From contig NC_030684.2 in NCBI RefSeq assembly GCF_000004195.4, positions 64,787,892 to 64,851,891 of the forward strand: 64,000 nucleotides of DNA. The letters run 5' to 3'. Shown piece after piece: positions 1 through 15,000 of the stretch; within the stretch, counting starts at the first letter, position 1; each line of letters starts with the position of its first letter. The DNA comes from Xenopus tropicalis. Lineage: Eukaryota; Chordata; Amphibia; Anura; Pipidae. A model generated the notes under the pieces. The model was not told where the DNA came from, did no database searches, and saw only the letters and a program-made list of their open reading frames with translations. A program made the position numbers and the translations under genes.

Positions 1-3000
1 TCCAGTGTGCTTGTGTGTTGGGGGGAGCTGAGATTGCCTGGGGTGGTGCTTCTGTGATTGGTTGCTTCTTGATGTTGGTGGCTCAAACTCCATGCTTCCA
101 CTCTTAACCTTCCTTGGGGTCTCTTCTCAACCAGTGGCCTCTTCTGGTGCTCTGGTGGGAATTGAACTCAGGACCTTGCGCTCCATGGACGGTGCCTTAA
201 CCGCTGCTCTGTTTGCCGGGTGCCTTCTTAGTTGGAAAGAATGGCGCCCTTTCTGCCTAATTTGCAAAATCACCGTACGGCTTCAGCGGTGTAGTGGGAA
301 GAGCCGCTGTGTTATAAGAAGAGGTTGCAAGTTCAATCTCTGCTTCATCTCTAGTTACTATATGCTTTTGGTACATTGACTTTGCTTCATCATCATCATG
401 AAAACCACCAGCAACAAATTTTGAAGGCTTGCTGTGTTTCTCCAGTGGCCTAGGGCTTAAGGCGGCTGCCTGGCGAGCGTGGGGTCAAGAGTTCAGTTCT
501 TGATTTGGTCTGGTTGAAATGCCTTGCTCTCTGAGAAAGGTCTCTCCATCTGTGTTAGAGGAAACTTGCAAGCTCAATAACTGCTTCCTCTCTAGTTTGC
601 TTTAGGTACATTAACTTTGCATCATCATGAAGAACCACCAGTCAACAAATTTCCAAGGCTTGCAGTGTTTCTCCTGTGCCTAGGGCTTAAGTGCGCCTGC
701 AAGTATAGGTTGAGAGTTCAACCTCTGCCTAGGTGAGATTGAAATGTGTTGTCCTTCCTGCAAGCCCATTTGCTTCATAAGTTGCTAGGTCTTGTGCTTT
801 GCTTGCGAGGTGCTTTTTGGGATGTTTTGTTAGAGTGAATTTGCTTTACCATCGTGATGGACCACTAGCCAACAAATATACCCAACCTGGACAATGCCTT
901 CAGCAGCCTAGCGGTTAAGTTGGCTCCCTTGCCAACAGAAAGTTCAAGTACCACCTCAGACACGTTGAGATGCTTTGACTCATTGTGAAGGCTGTCTTGC
1001 CTGTACATTGCTGAACCTGGCCTATGGCCTTGCTTCTGAGGGCGATCCCAGTTCCTCAGTGTTTTTGGATGCTACTGTCGCGGCGTGACTTTGCTTTGCC
1101 AACAAATTTGCCAAAACGGGCGTGCGTCAGCAGCCAGTTCAGGGTTAGGATGCCTGCATCCTTAGTGTAGAGCTTCAGCGATGTGGTGGTAAGGAAGCTG
1201 CATATAAGAAGAAGAAGGTTGAGAATTAAATTACAGATTCTCTCCCACTCTGTCTTTTTAGGATGGTTAGGTTACAATTGTCTTGGTTCTTTCAAGAAGG
1301 ACCCTTGCCCAGCCAAGCCTGAGTCTTCAACAGCGTAGTGGTGGCTTGATTGGCAGCTTTTCCAGAAGTGGCAAGGAAGCATCAGATGCTGTTGGCAAAA
1401 ACTAGCTTGGCTTGGCGGCATATGATTGCATGTTCCAAAACCCCTTTCTTTCCAACACAGGCATCTATGAGGGCTCCCTGATTATTCACTTGTGTTAGCA
1501 CCTCCCATGGTCCTCTTCACTCTGGGCTACTACTGCCACAACTGTGGTTGGAGGAGCCTTGCTTGTCTTCATGGATGAGGGTCCAGTTGTGCTTGTGTTG
1601 TGTGTGGGGGAGCTGAGATTGCCTGGGGTGGTGCTTCTGTGATTGGTTGCTTCTTGATGTTTGGTGGCTCAACTCCATGCTTCCACTCTTACACCTTCCT
1701 TGGGTACTTTCTCAAACCAGTGGCTCTTCTGGTGCTCTGGTGGAATTGAACTCAGGACCTTGCGCTCCATGGACGGGTGCCTTAACCGCCTGCTCTGTTT
1801 GCCGGGTGCCTTCTTAGTGGGAAAGAATGGCGCCTTTCTGCCCTAATTTGCAAAATCACCGTACGGCTTCAGCGGTGTAGTGGGAAGAGCCGCTGTGTTA
1901 TAAGAAGAAGGTTGCAAGTTCAATACTTGCTTCATCTCTAGTTACTATATGCTTTTGGTACATTGACTTTGCTTCATCATTCATCATGAAGAACCACCAG
2001 CCAACAAATTTTGAAGGTCTTGCTGTGTTCTCAGTGGCCTAGGGCTTAAGGCGGCTGCCTGGCGAGAGCGTGGGGTCAAGAGTTCAGTTCTTGATTTGGT
2101 CTGGTTGAAATGCCTTGGGCTCTCTGAGAAAGGGTCTCTCCATCTGTGTTAGAGGAAACTTGCAAGCTCAATAACTGCTTCTCTCTAGTTGCTTAGGTAC
2201 ATTATTACTTGCATCATAATGAAGAACCACCAGTCAACAAATTTCCAAGGCTTGCAGTGTTTCTCCTGTGGCCTAGGGCTTAAGGTGCGCCTGGCAAGTT
2301 AGGGTTGAGAGTTCAACTCCTGCCTAGGTGAGATGAAATGTGTTGTCCCTTCCTGCAAGCCCATTTGCTTCATAAGTTGCTAGGTCTGTGCTTTTGCTTG
2401 CGAGGTGCTTTTTGGGATGTTTTTGTTAGAGTGAATTTGCTTTACCATCGGATGGACCACTAGCCAACAAATATACCCAACCTGGACAATGCCTTCAGCA
2501 GCCTAGCGGTTAAGTTGGCTCCCTTGCCACAGAAAGTTCAAGTACCACCTCAGACACGTTGAGATGCTTTGACTCATTGTGAGGGCTGTCTGCCTGTACA
2601 TTGCTGAACCTGGCCTATGGCCTTGCTTCTGAGGGCGATCCCAGATTCCTCAGTGTTTTTGGGATGCTACTGTCAGCGGCGTGACTTTCTGCTTTCGCCA
2701 ACAAATTTGCCAAAACGGGCGTGCGTCAGCAGCCAGTTCAGGTTAGGATGCCTGCATCCTTAGTGTAGAGCTTCAGCGATGTGGTGGTAAGGGAAGCTGC
2801 ATATAAGAAGAAGAAGGTTGAGAATTAAATTACAGATTCTTCCCACTTCTGTTCTTTTAGGATGGTTAGGTTACAATTGTCTTGGTTCTTCAAGAAGGAC
2901 CCCTTGCCCAGCCAAGCCTGAGTCTTCAACACGCGTAGTGTGCTTGATTGGCAGCTTTTCAGAAGTGGCAAGAAGCATCAGATGCTGTTGGCAAAAACTA

Positions 3001-6000
3001 GCTTGGCTTGGCGGCATATGATTGCATGTTCCAAAACCCCCTTTCTTTCCAACACAGGCATCTATGAGGGGCCTCCCTGATTATTCACTTGTGTTAGCAC
3101 CTCCCATGGTCCTCTTCACTCTGGGCTACTACTGCACAACTGTGTTGAGGAGCCTTGCTTGTCTGTCATGGATGAGGGTCCAGTGTGCTTGTGTGTGGGT
3201 GGGGGGAGCTGAGATTGCCTGGGGTGGTGCTTCTGTGATTGGTTGCTTCTTGATGTTGGTGGCCTCAACTCCATGCTTCCACTCTTAGACCTTCCTGGGG
3301 GTACTCTTCTCAACCAGTGGCTCTTCTGGTGCTCTGGTGGGAATTGAACTCAGGACCTTGCCGCTCCATGGGACGGGTACCTTAACCGCTGCTCTGTTTG
3401 CCGGGTGCCTTCTTAGTGGAAAGAATGGCGCCCTTTCTGCCTAATTTGCAAAATCACCGTACGCGCTTCAGCGGTGTAGTGGGAAGAGCCGCTGTGTTAT
3501 AAGAAGAAGGTTGCAAGTTCAATACTTGCTTCATCTCTAGTTACTATAATGCTTTTGTACATTGACTTTGCTTCATCATCATCATGAAGAACCACCAGCC
3601 AACAAATTTTGAAGGCTTGTGGTTTCTCCAGTGGCCTAGGGCTTAAGGCGGCTGCCTGGCGAGCGTGGCGTCAAGAGTTCAGTTCTTGATTTGTCTGGTT
3701 GAAATGCCTTGGCTCTCTGAGAAAGGTCTCTCCATCTGTGTTAGAGGAAACTTGCAAGCTCAATAACTGCTTCCTCTCTAGTTGCTTTAGGTACATTAAC
3801 TTTGCATCATCATGAAGAACCACCAGTCAACAAATTTCCAAGGCTTGCAGTGTTTCTCCTGTGGCCTAGGGCTTAAGGTGCCGCCTGGCAAGTATAGGGT
3901 TGAGAGTTCAACTCCTGCCTAGGTGAGATTGAAATGTGTTGTCCCTTCCTGCAAGGCCCATTTTGCTTCATAAGTTGCTAGTCTGTGCTTTTGCTTGCGA
4001 GGTGCTTTTTGGGATGTTTTGTTAGAGTGAATTTGCTTTACCATCGTGATGGACCACTAGCCAACAAATATACCCAACCTGGACAATGCCTTCAGCAGCC
4101 TAGCGGTTAAGTTGGCTCCCCTTGCCAACAGAAAGTTCAAGTACCACCTCAGACACGTTGAGATGCTTTGACTCATTGTGAAGGGCTGTTCTGCCTGTAC
4201 ATTGCTGAACCTGGCCCTATGGCCTTGCTTCTGAGGGCGATCCCAGATTCCTCAGTGTTTTTGGGATGCTACTGTCAGCGGCGTGACTTTTGCTTTCGCC
4301 AACAAATTTGCCAAACGGGCGTGCGTCAGCAGCCAGTTCAGGGTTAGGATGCCTGCATCCTTAGTGTAGAGCTTCAGCGATGTGGTGGTAAGGGAAGCTG
4401 CAATATAAGAAGAAGAAGGTTGAGAATTAAATTACAGATTCTTCCCACTTCTGTCCTTTTTAGGATGGTTAGGTTACAATTGTCCTTGGTTCTTCAAGAA
4501 GGACCCTTGCCCAGCCAAGCCTGAGTCTTCAACAGCGTAGTGGTGGCTTGATTGGCAGCTTTCCAGAAGTGGCAAGGAAGCATCAGATGCTGTTGGCAAA
4601 ACTAGCTTGGCTTGGCGCATATGATTGCATGTTCCAAAACCCCCTTTCTTTCCAACACAGGCATCTATGAGGGGCTCCCTGATTATTCACTTGTGTTAGC
4701 ACCTCCCATGTCCTCTTCACTCTGGGCTACTTCTACTGCTGCTGCACAACTGTGGTTGGAGAGCCTTGCTTGTCTTTCATGGATGAGGTCCAGTGTGCTT
4801 GTGTGTGGGTGGGGGAGCTGAGATTGCCTGGGGTGGTGCTTCTGTGATTGGTTGTTCTTGATGTTGGGTGGCTCAACTTCCCATGCTTCCACTCTTAGAC
4901 CTTCCTTGGCTACTCTCTCAACCAGTGGCTCTTCTGGTGCTCTGGTGGGAATTGAACTCAAGACCTTGCGCTCCCATGGACGGTTGCCTTAACCGCTGCT
5001 CTGTTTGCCGGGTGCCTTCTTAGTTGAAAGAATGGCGCCCTTTCTGCCTAATTTGCAAATCACCGTACGGCTTCAGCGGTGTAGTGGGAAGAGCCGCTGT
5101 GTTTATAAGAAGAAGGTTGCAAGTTCAATACTTGCTTCATCTCTAGTTACTATATGCTTTGGTACATTGACTTTGCTTCATCATCATCATGAAGAACCAC
5201 CAGCCAACAAATTTTGAAGGCTTGCTGTGTTTCTCCAGTGGCCTAGGGCTTAAGGCGGCTGCCTGGCGAGCGTGGGGTCAGAGTTCAGTTTCTTGATTTG
5301 GTCTGGTTGAAATGCCTTGGCTCTCTGAGAAAGGTCTCTCCATCTGTGTTAGAGAAACTTGCAAGCTCAATAACTGCTTCCTCTCTAGTTTGCTTTAGGT
5401 ACATTAACTTTGCATCATCATGAAGAACCACCAGTCAACAAATTTCCAAAGGCTTGCAGTGTTTCTCCTGTGGCCTAGGGCTTAAGGTGCCTGCTCTGGC
5501 AAGTATAGGGTTGAGAGTTCAACTCCTGCCTAGGTGAGATTGAAATGTGTTGTCCCTTCCTGCAAGCCCATTTGCTTCATAGTTTGCTAAGGTCTGTGCT
5601 TTTGCTTGCGAGGTGCTTTTTGGGATGTTTTTGTTTAGAGTGAATTTGCTTTACCATCGTGATGGACCACTAGCCAACAAATATACCCAACCTGGACAAT
5701 GCCTTCAGCAGCCTCGCGGTTAAGGTTGGCTCCCTTGCCAACAGAAAGTTCAAGTACCACCTCAGACACGTTGAGATGCTTTGACTCATTGTGAAGGGCT
5801 GTCCTGCCTGTACATTGCTGAACCTGGCCTATGGCCTTGCTTCTGAGGGCGATCCCAGATTCCTCAGTCTTTTTGGGATGCTACTGTCAGCGGCGTGACT
5901 TTGCTTTCGCCAACAAATTTGCCAAAACGGGCGTGCGTCAGCAGCCAGTTCAGGGTTAGGATGCCTGCATCCTTAGTGTAGAGCTTCAGCGATGTGGTGG

Positions 6001-9000
6001 TAAGGGAAGCTGCATATAAGAAGAAGAAGGTTGAGAATTAAATTACAGATTCTTCCCACTTCTGTCTTTTAGGATGGTTAGGTTACAATTGTCTTGGTTC
6101 TTCAAGAAGGACCACCTTGCCCAGCCAAGCCTGAGTCTTCAACAGCGTAGTGGTGGCTTGATTGGCAGCTTTTCCAGAAGTGGCAAGGAAGCATCAGATG
6201 CTGTTGGCAAAACTAGCTTGGCTTGGCGGCATATGATTGCATGTTCCAAAACCCCCTTTCTTTCCAACACAGGCATCTATGAGGGGGCTCCCTGATTATT
6301 CACTTGTGTTAGCACCTCCCATGGTCCCTTCACTCTGGGCTACTACTGCTGCTGCACAACTGTGGTTGGAGAGCCTTGCTTTCTTGTCTTCATGGATGAG
6401 GTCCAGTGTGCTTGTGTGTTGGGTGGGGGAGCTGAGATTGCCTGGGGTGGTGCTTCTGTGATTGGTTGCTTCTTGATGTTGGTGGCTCAACTCCATGCTT
6501 CCACTCTTAAGCCTTCCTTGGGGGTACTCTTCTCAACCAGTGGCTCTATCTGTGCCTGGTGGGAATTGAACTCAGGACCTTGCGCTCCATGGACGGGTGC
6601 CTTAACCGCTGCTCTGTTTGCCGGGTGCCTTCTTAGTTGGAAAGAATGGCGCCCTTTCTGCCTAATTTGCAAAATCACCGTACGGCTTCAGCGGTGTAGT
6701 GGGGAAGAGCCGCTGTGTTATAAGAAGAAGGTTGCAAGTTCAATACTTGCTTCATCTCTAGTTACTATATGCTTTTGGTACATTGACTTTGCTTCATCAT
6801 CATCATGAAGAACCACCAGCCAACAAATTTTGAAAGGCTTGCTGTGTTTCTCCAGTGGCCTAGGGCTTAACGGCGGCTGCCTTGCGAGCGTGGGGTCAAG
6901 AGTTCAGTTCCTGATTTGGTCTGGATGAAATGCTTGGCTCTCTGAGAAAGGTCTCCCATCTGTGTTAGAGGAAACTTGCAAGCTCAATAACTGCTTCTCC
7001 TCTAGTTTTGCTTTAGGTACATTAACTTTGCATCATCATGAAGAACCACCAGTCAACAAATTTCCAAGGCTTGCAGTGTTTCTCCTGTGGCCTAGGGCTT
7101 AAGGTGCTGCCTTGCAAGTGTAGGGTTGAGAGTTCAAACTCCTGCCTAGGTGAGATTGAAATGTGTTGTCCCTTCCTGCAAGCCCATTTGCTTCATAAGT
7201 TTGCTAGGTCTGTGCTGCCTTTTGCTTGCGAGGTGCTTTTTGGGATGTTTTTGTTAGAGTGAATTTGCTTTACCATCGTGATGGACCACTAGCCAACAAA
7301 TATACCCAACCTGGACAATGCCTTCAGCAGCCTAGCGGTTAAGGTGGCTCCCTTGCCAACAGAAAGTTCAAGTACCACCTCAGACACGTTGAGATGCTTT
7401 GACTCATTGTGAAGGGCTGTCTGCCTGTACATTGCTGAACCTGGCCTATGGCCTTGCTTCTGAGGGCGATCCCAGATTCCTCAGTTTTTTGGGATGCTAC
7501 TGTCAGCGGCGTGACTTTGCTTTTGCCAACAAATTTGCCAAAACGGGCGTGCGTCAGCAGCCAGTTCAGGGTTAGGATGCCTGCATCCTTAGTGTAGAGC
7601 TTCAGCGATGTGGTGGTAAGGGAAGCTGCAACTATAAGAAGAAGAAGGTTGAGAATTAAATTACAGATTCTTCCCACTTCTGTCTTTTTAGGATGGTTAG
7701 GTTACAATTGTCTTGGTTCTTCAGAAGGACCCCTTGCCCAGCCAAGCCTGAGTCTTCAACAGCGTAGTGGTGGCTTGATGGGCAGCTTTTCCAAGAAGTG
7801 GCCAGGAAGCATCAGATGCTGTTGGCAAAAACTACTTGGCTTGGCGGCATATGATTGCATGTTCCAAAACCCCCTTTCTTTCCAGCACAGGCATCTATGA
7901 GGGGCTTCCCTGATTATTCACTTGTGGTAGCACCTCCCATGGTCCTCTTCACTCTGGGCTACTCCTGCTTATGTGCTACAACTGTGGTTGGATGAGCCTT
8001 GCCTTGTCATCATGGATGAGGGTCCAGTGTGCTTGTGTGTGGGTGGGGAGAGCTGAGATTGCCTGGGGTGGTGCTTCTGTGATTGGTTGCTTCTTGATGT
8101 TGGTGGCTCAACTCCATGCTTCCACTCTTACACCTTCCTTGGGGCACTCTTCTCAACCAGTGGCTCTTCTGTTGCTCTGGTGGGAATTGAACTCAGGACC
8201 TTGCGCTCCATGGGCAGGTTGCCTTAACCGCTGCTCTGTTTGGCCGGGTGCCTTCTTAGTTGGAAAGAATGGCGCCCTTTCTGCCTAATTTGCAAAATCA
8301 CCGTACGGCTTCAGCGGTGTAGTGGGAAGAGCCGCTGTGTTATAAGAAGAAGGTTGCAAGTTCAATACTTGCTTCATCTCTAGTTACTATATGCTTTTGG
8401 TACATTGACTTTGCTTCATTCATCATTCATGAAGAACCACCAGCCAACAAATTTTGAAGGCTTGCTGTGTTTCTCCAGTGGCCTAGGGCTTAAGGCGGCT
8501 GCCTGGCGAGCGTGGGGTCAAGAGTTCAGTTCTTGATTTGGTCTGGTTGAAATGCCTTGGCTCTCTGAGAAAGGTCTCTCCAATCTGTGTTAGAGAAAGC
8601 TTGCAGCTCAATAACTGCTTTCCTCTCTAGTTGCTTTTAGGTACATTAACTTTGCATCATCATGAAGCACCACCAGTCAACAAATTTTCCAAGGCTTGCA
8701 GGTTTCTCCTGTGGCCTAAGGGCTTAAGGTGCCGCCTGGCAAGTTAGGGTTGAGAGTTCAACTCCTGCCTAGTGAGATTGAAATGTGTTGTCCTTCCTGC
8801 AAGCCCATTTGCTTCATAAGTTGCTAGGTCTGTGCTTTTGCTTGCGAGGTGCTTTTTTGGGATGTTTTTTGTTAGAGTGAATTTGCTTTACCATCAGTGA
8901 TGGACCACTAGCCAACAATATACCCAACCTGGACAATGCCTTCAGCAGCCTAGTCGGTTAAGGTGGCTCCCTTGCCAACAAAAGTTCAAGTAACCACCTC

Positions 9001-12000
9001 AGACACGTTGAGATGCTTTGACTCATTGTGAAGGGCTGTCTGCCTGTACATTGCTGAACCTGGCCTATGGCCTTGCTTCTGAGGGCGATCCCAGATTCCT
9101 CAGTCTTTTTGGGATGCTACTGTCAGCGGCGTGACTTTGCTTTTGCCAACAAAATTTGCCAAACGGGCGTGCGTCAGCAGCCAGTTCAGGGTTAGGATGC
9201 CTGCATCCTTAGTGTAGAGCTTCAGCGATGTGGTGGTAAGGGAAGCTGCACTATAAGAAGAAGAAGGTTGAGAATTAAATACAGATTCTTCCCACTTCTG
9301 TCTTTTAGGATGGTTAGGTTACAATTGTCTTGGTTCTTCAAGAAGGACCCTTGCCCAGCCCAAGCCTGAGTCCTTCAACAGCGTATGGTGGCTTGATTGG
9401 CAGCTTTTCCAAGAAGTGGCAAGGAAGCATCAGATGCTGTTGGCAAAAACTAGCTTGGCTTGGCGGCATATGATTGCATGTTCCAAAACCCCCTTTCTTT
9501 CCAACACAGGCATCTATGAGGGGCTCCCTGATTATTCACTTGTGTTAGCACCTCCCATGGTCCTCTTCACTCTGGGCTACCTACTGTGCTGCACAACTGT
9601 GGTTGGAGGAGCCTTGCTTGTCTTCATGGATGAGAGTCCAGTGTGCTTGTGTGTGGGTGGGGGGAGCTGAGATTGCCCTGGGGTGGTGCTTCTGTGATTG
9701 GTTGCTTCTTGATGTTGGTGGCTCAACTCCATGCTTCCACTCTTAGACCTTCCTTGGGGTACTGTTCTCAACCAGTGGCTCTTCTGGTGCTCTGGTGGGA
9801 ATTGAACTCAGGACCTTGCGCTCCATGGACGGGTGCCTTAACCGCTGCTCTGTTTGCCGGGTGCCTTCTTAGTTGGAAAGAATGGCGCCCTTTCTGCCTA
9901 ATTTGCAAAATCACCGTACGGCTTCAGCGGTGTAGTGGGGAAGAGCCGCTGTGTTATAAGAAGAAGGTTGCAAGTTCAATACTTGCTTCATCTCTAGTTA
10001 CTATATGCTTTTGGTACATTGACTTTGCTTCATCATCATCATCATCTGAGAACCACCAGCCAACAAATTTTGAAGGCTTGCTGTGTTTTCCAGTGGCCTA
10101 GGGCTTAAGGCAACTGCCTTGCGAGCGTGGGGTCAAGAGTTCAGTTCCTTGACTTGGTCTGGATGAAATGCCTTTGCTCTCTGAGAAAGGCCTCTCCATC
10201 TGTGTTAGAGGAAACTTGCAAGCTTCAATAACTGCTTCCTCTCTAGTTCTTTGCTTTAGGTACATTAACTTTGCATCATCATGAAGAACCACCAGTCAAC
10301 AAATTTCCAAGGCTTGCAGTGTTTCTCCTGTGGCCTAGGGCTTAAGGTAGCTGCCTTGCAAGTGTAGGGTTGAGAGTTCAAACTCCTGCCTAGGTTGAGA
10401 TTGAAATGTGTTGTCCCTTCCTGCAAGCCCATTTGCTTCATAAGTTGCTAGGTCCTGTGCTTTTGCTTGCGAGGTGCTTTTTGGGATGTTTTTGTTAGAA
10501 GTGAATTTGCTTTACCATCGTGATGGACCACTAGCCAACAAATATACCCAACCTGGACAATGCCTTCAGCAGCCTAGCGGTTAAGTGGCTCCCTTGCCAA
10601 CAGAAAGTTCAAGTACCACCTCAGACACGTTGAGATGCTTTGACTCATTGTGAAGGGCTGTCTGCCTGTACATTGCTGAACCTGGCCTATGGCCTTGCTT
10701 CTGAGGGCATCCCAGATTCCTCAGTGTTTTTTGGGATGCTACTGTCAGCGGCGTGACTTTGCTTTTGCCAACAAATTTGCCAAAACGGGCGTGCGTCAGC
10801 AGCCAGTTCAGGGTTAGGATGCCTGCATCCTTAGTGTAGAGCTTCACGATGTGGTGGTAAGGGAAGCTGCAATATAAGAAGAAGAAGGTTGAGAATTAAA
10901 TTACAGATTCTTCCCACTTCTGTCTTTTTAGGATGGTTAGGTTACAATTGTCTTGGTTCTTCAAGAAGGACCCTTGCCCAGCCAAGCCTGAGTCTTCAAC
11001 AGCGTAGTGGTGGCTTGATTGGCAGCTTTTCCAGAAGTGGCAAGGAAGCATCAGATGCTGTTGGCAAAAACTAGCTTGGCTTGGCGGCATATGATTGCAT
11101 GTTCCAAAACCCCCTTTCTTTCCAACCACAGGCATCTATGAGGGGCTCCCTGATTATTCACTTGTGTTAGCACCTCCCATGGTCCTCTTCACTCTGGGCT
11201 ACTCCTGCCTGCACAACTGTGTTGGAGGAGCCTTGCTTGTCTTCATGGATGAGGGTCCCAGTGTGCTTGTGTGTGGGTGGGGGGCAGCTGAGATTGCCTG
11301 GGGTGGTGCTTCTGTGATTGGTTGCTTCTTGATGTTGGTGGCTCAACTCCATGCTTCCACTCTTAGACCTTCCTTGGGGTACTGTTCTCAACCAGTGGCT
11401 CTTCTGGTGCTCTGGTGGGAATTGAACTCAGGACCTTGCGCTCCATGGACGGGTTGCCTTAACCGCTGCTCTGGTTTGCCGGGTGCCTTCTTAGTTGGAA
11501 AGAATGGCGCCCTTTCTGCCTAATTTGCAAATCACCGTACGGCTTCAGCGGTGTAGTGGAAGAGCCGCTGTGTTATAAGAAGAAGGTTGCAAGTTCAATA
11601 CTTGCTTCATCTCTAGTTACTATATGCTTTTGGTACATTGACTTTGCTTCATCAATCATCATGAAGAACCACCAGCCAACAAATTTTTAAAGGCTTGCTG
11701 TGTTTTCTCCAGTGGCCTAGGGCTTAAGGCGGCTGCCTGGCGAGCGTGGGGTCAAGAGTTCAGTTCTTGATTTGGTCTGGTTGAAATGCCTTGGCTCTCT
11801 GAGAAAGGTCTCTCCATCTGTGTTAGAGGAAACTTGCAAGCTCAATAACTGCTTCCTCTCTAGTTGCTTTAGGTACATTAACTTTGCATCATCATGAAGA
11901 ACCACCAGTCAACAAATTTCCAAGGCTTGCAGTGTTTCTCCTGTGGCCTAGGGCTTAAGGTGCTGCCTTGCAAGTATAGGGTTTGAGAGTTCAACTCCTG

Positions 12001-15000
12001 CCTAGGTGAGATTGAAATGTGTTGTCCCTTCCTGCAAGCCCATTTGCTTCATAAGTTGCTAGGTCTGTGCTTTTGCTTGCGAGGTGCTTTTTGGGATGTT
12101 TTTGTTAGAGTGAATTTGCTTTACCATCGTGATGGACCACTAGCCAACAAATATACCCAACCTGGACAATGCCTTCAGCAGCCCTAGCGGTTTAAGTTGG
12201 CTCCCCTTGCCAACAGAAAGTTCAAGTACCACCTCAGACACGTTGAGATGCTTTGACTCATTGTGAAGGGCTGTCTGCCTGTACATTGCTGAACCTGGCC
12301 TATGGCCTTGCTTCTGAGGGCGATCCCAGATTCCTCAGTGTTTTTGGGATGCTACTGTCAGCGGCGTGACTTTGCTTTTCGCCAACAAATTTGCCAAAAC
12401 GGGCGTGCGTCAGCAGCCAGTTCAGGGTTAGGATGCCTGCATCCTTAGTGTAGAGCTTCAGCGATGTGGTGGTAAGGGAAGCTGCAATATAAGAAGAAGA
12501 AGGTTGAGAATTAAATTACAGATTCTTCCCACTTCTGTCTTTTTAGGATGGTTAGGTTACAATTGTCTTGGTTCTTCAAGAAGGACCCTTGCCAGCCAAG
12601 CCTGAGTCTTCAACAGCGTAGTGGTGGCTTGATGGGCAGCTTTTCCAGAAGTGGCAGGAAGCATCAGATGCTGTTGGCAAAAACTAGCTTGGCTTGGCGG
12701 CATATGATTGCATGTTCCAAAACCCCCTTTCTTTCCAACACAGGCATCTATGAGGGGCTCCCTGATTATTCACTTGTGTTAGCACCTCCCATGGTCCTCT
12801 TCCTGCTACTCTGCTACTTGCTGCACAACTGTGGTTGGAGGAGCCTTGCTTGTCTTTCATGGATGAGGGTCCAGTGTGCTTGTGTGTGGGTGGGGGAGCT
12901 GAGATTGCCTGGGGTGGGTGCTTCTGTGATTGGTTGCTTCTTGATGTTGGGTGGCTCAACTCCATGCTTCCACTCTTACACCTTCCTTGGGTACTTCTCA
13001 ACCAGTGGCTCTTCTGGTGCTCTGGTGGGAATTGAACTCAGGACCTTGCCTCCATGGACGGGTGCCTTAACCGCTGCTCTGTTTGCCGGGTGCCTTCTTA
13101 GTTGGAAAGAATGGCGCCCTTTCTGCCTAATTTGCAAAATCACCGTACGGCTTCAGCGGTGTAGTGGGAAGAGCCGCTGTGTTATAAGAAGAAGGTTGCA
13201 AGTTCAATACTTGCTTCATCTCTAGTTTACTATATGCTTTTGGTACATTGACTTTGCTTCATCATCATCATGAAGAACCACCGCCAACAAATTTTGAAGG
13301 CTTGCCTGTGTTTCTCCAGTGGCCTAGGGCTTAAGGCGGCTGCCTGGCGAGCGTGGGGTCAGAGTTCAGTTCTTGATTTGGTCTGGTTGAAATGCCTTGG
13401 CTCTCTGAGAAAGGTCTCTCCATCTGTGTTAGAGGAAACTTGCAAGCTCAATAACTGCTTCCTCTCTAGTTGCTTTAGGTACATTAACTTTGCATCATCA
13501 TGAAGAACCACCAGTCAACAAATTTCCAAGGCTTGCAGTTTTCTCCTGTGGCCTAGGGCTTAGGTGCTGCCTGGCAAGTATAGGGTTGAGAGTTCAACTC
13601 CTGCCTAGGTGAGATTGAAATGTGTTGTCCCTTCCTGCAAGCCCATTTGCTTCATAAGTTGCTAGGTCTGTGCTTTTGCTTGCGAGGTGCTTTTTGGGAT
13701 GTTTTTGTTAGAGTGAATTTGCTTTACCATCGTGATGGACCACTAGCCAACAAATATACCCAACCTGGACAATGCCTTCAGCAGCCTAGCGGTTAAGTTG
13801 GCTCCCTTGCCAACAGAAAGTTCAAGTACCACCTCAGACACGTTGAGATGCTTTGACTCATTGTGAAGGGCTGTCTGCCTGTACATTGCTGAACCTGGCC
13901 TATGGCCTTGCTTCTGAGGGCGATCCCAGATTCCTCAGTGTTTTTGGGATGCTACTGTCAGCGGCGTGACTTTGCTTTTGCCAACAAATTTGCCAAAACG
14001 GGCGTGCGTCAGCAGCCAGTTCAGGGTTAGGATGCCTGCATCCTTAGTGTAGAGCTTCAGCGATGTGGTGGTAAGGGAAGCTGCAATATAAGAAGAAGAA
14101 GGTTGAGAATTAAATTACAGATTCTTCCCACTTCTGTCTTTTTAGGATGGTTAGGTTACAATTGTCTTGGTTCTTCAAGAAGGACCCCTTGCCCAGCCAA
14201 GCCTGAGTCTTCAACAGCGTAGTGGTGGCTTGATTGGCAGCTTTTCCAGAAGTGGCAAGGAAGCATCAGATGCTGTTGGCAAAAACTAGCTTGGCTTGGC
14301 GGCATATGATTGCATGTTCCAAAACCCCCTTTCTTTCCAACACAGGCATCTATGAGGGGCTCCCTGATTATTCACTTGTGTTAGCACCTCCCATGGTCCT
14401 CTTCACTCTGGGCTACTACTGCACAACTGTGGTTGGAGGAGCCTTGCTTGTCTTCATGGATGAGGGTCCAGTGTGCTTGCGTGTGTGTGGGGGGAGCTGA
14501 GATTGCCTGGGGTGGTGCTTCTGTGATTGATTGCTTCTTGATGTTGGTGGCTCAACTCCATGCTTCCACTCTTAGACCTTCCTTGGGGTACTGTTCTCAA
14601 CCAGTGGCTCTTCTGGTGCTCTGGTGGGAATTGAACTCAGGACCTTGCGCTCCATGGACGGGTACCTTAACCGCTGCTCTGTTTGCCGGGTGCCTTCTTA
14701 GTGGGAAAGAATGGCGCCCTTTCTGCCTAATTTGCAAAATCACCGTACGGCTTCAGCGGTGTAGTGGGAAGAGCCGCTGTGTTATAAGAAGAAGGTTGCA
14801 AGTTCAATACTTGCTTCATCTCTAGTTACTATATGCTTTTGGTACATTGACTTTGCTTCATCATCATCATGAAGAACCACCAGCCAACAAATTTTGAAGG
14901 CTTGCTGTGTTTCTCCAGTGGCCTAGGGCTTAAGGCGGCTGCCTGGCGAGCGTGGGGTCAAGAGTTCAGTTCTTGATTTGGTCTGGTTGAAATGCCTTGG

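Noticed and set aside
12548..13225. The longest satellite ORF (225 codons)
   Set aside because: It is created by local indels in a noisy unit; neighbouring units break it. There is no domain.
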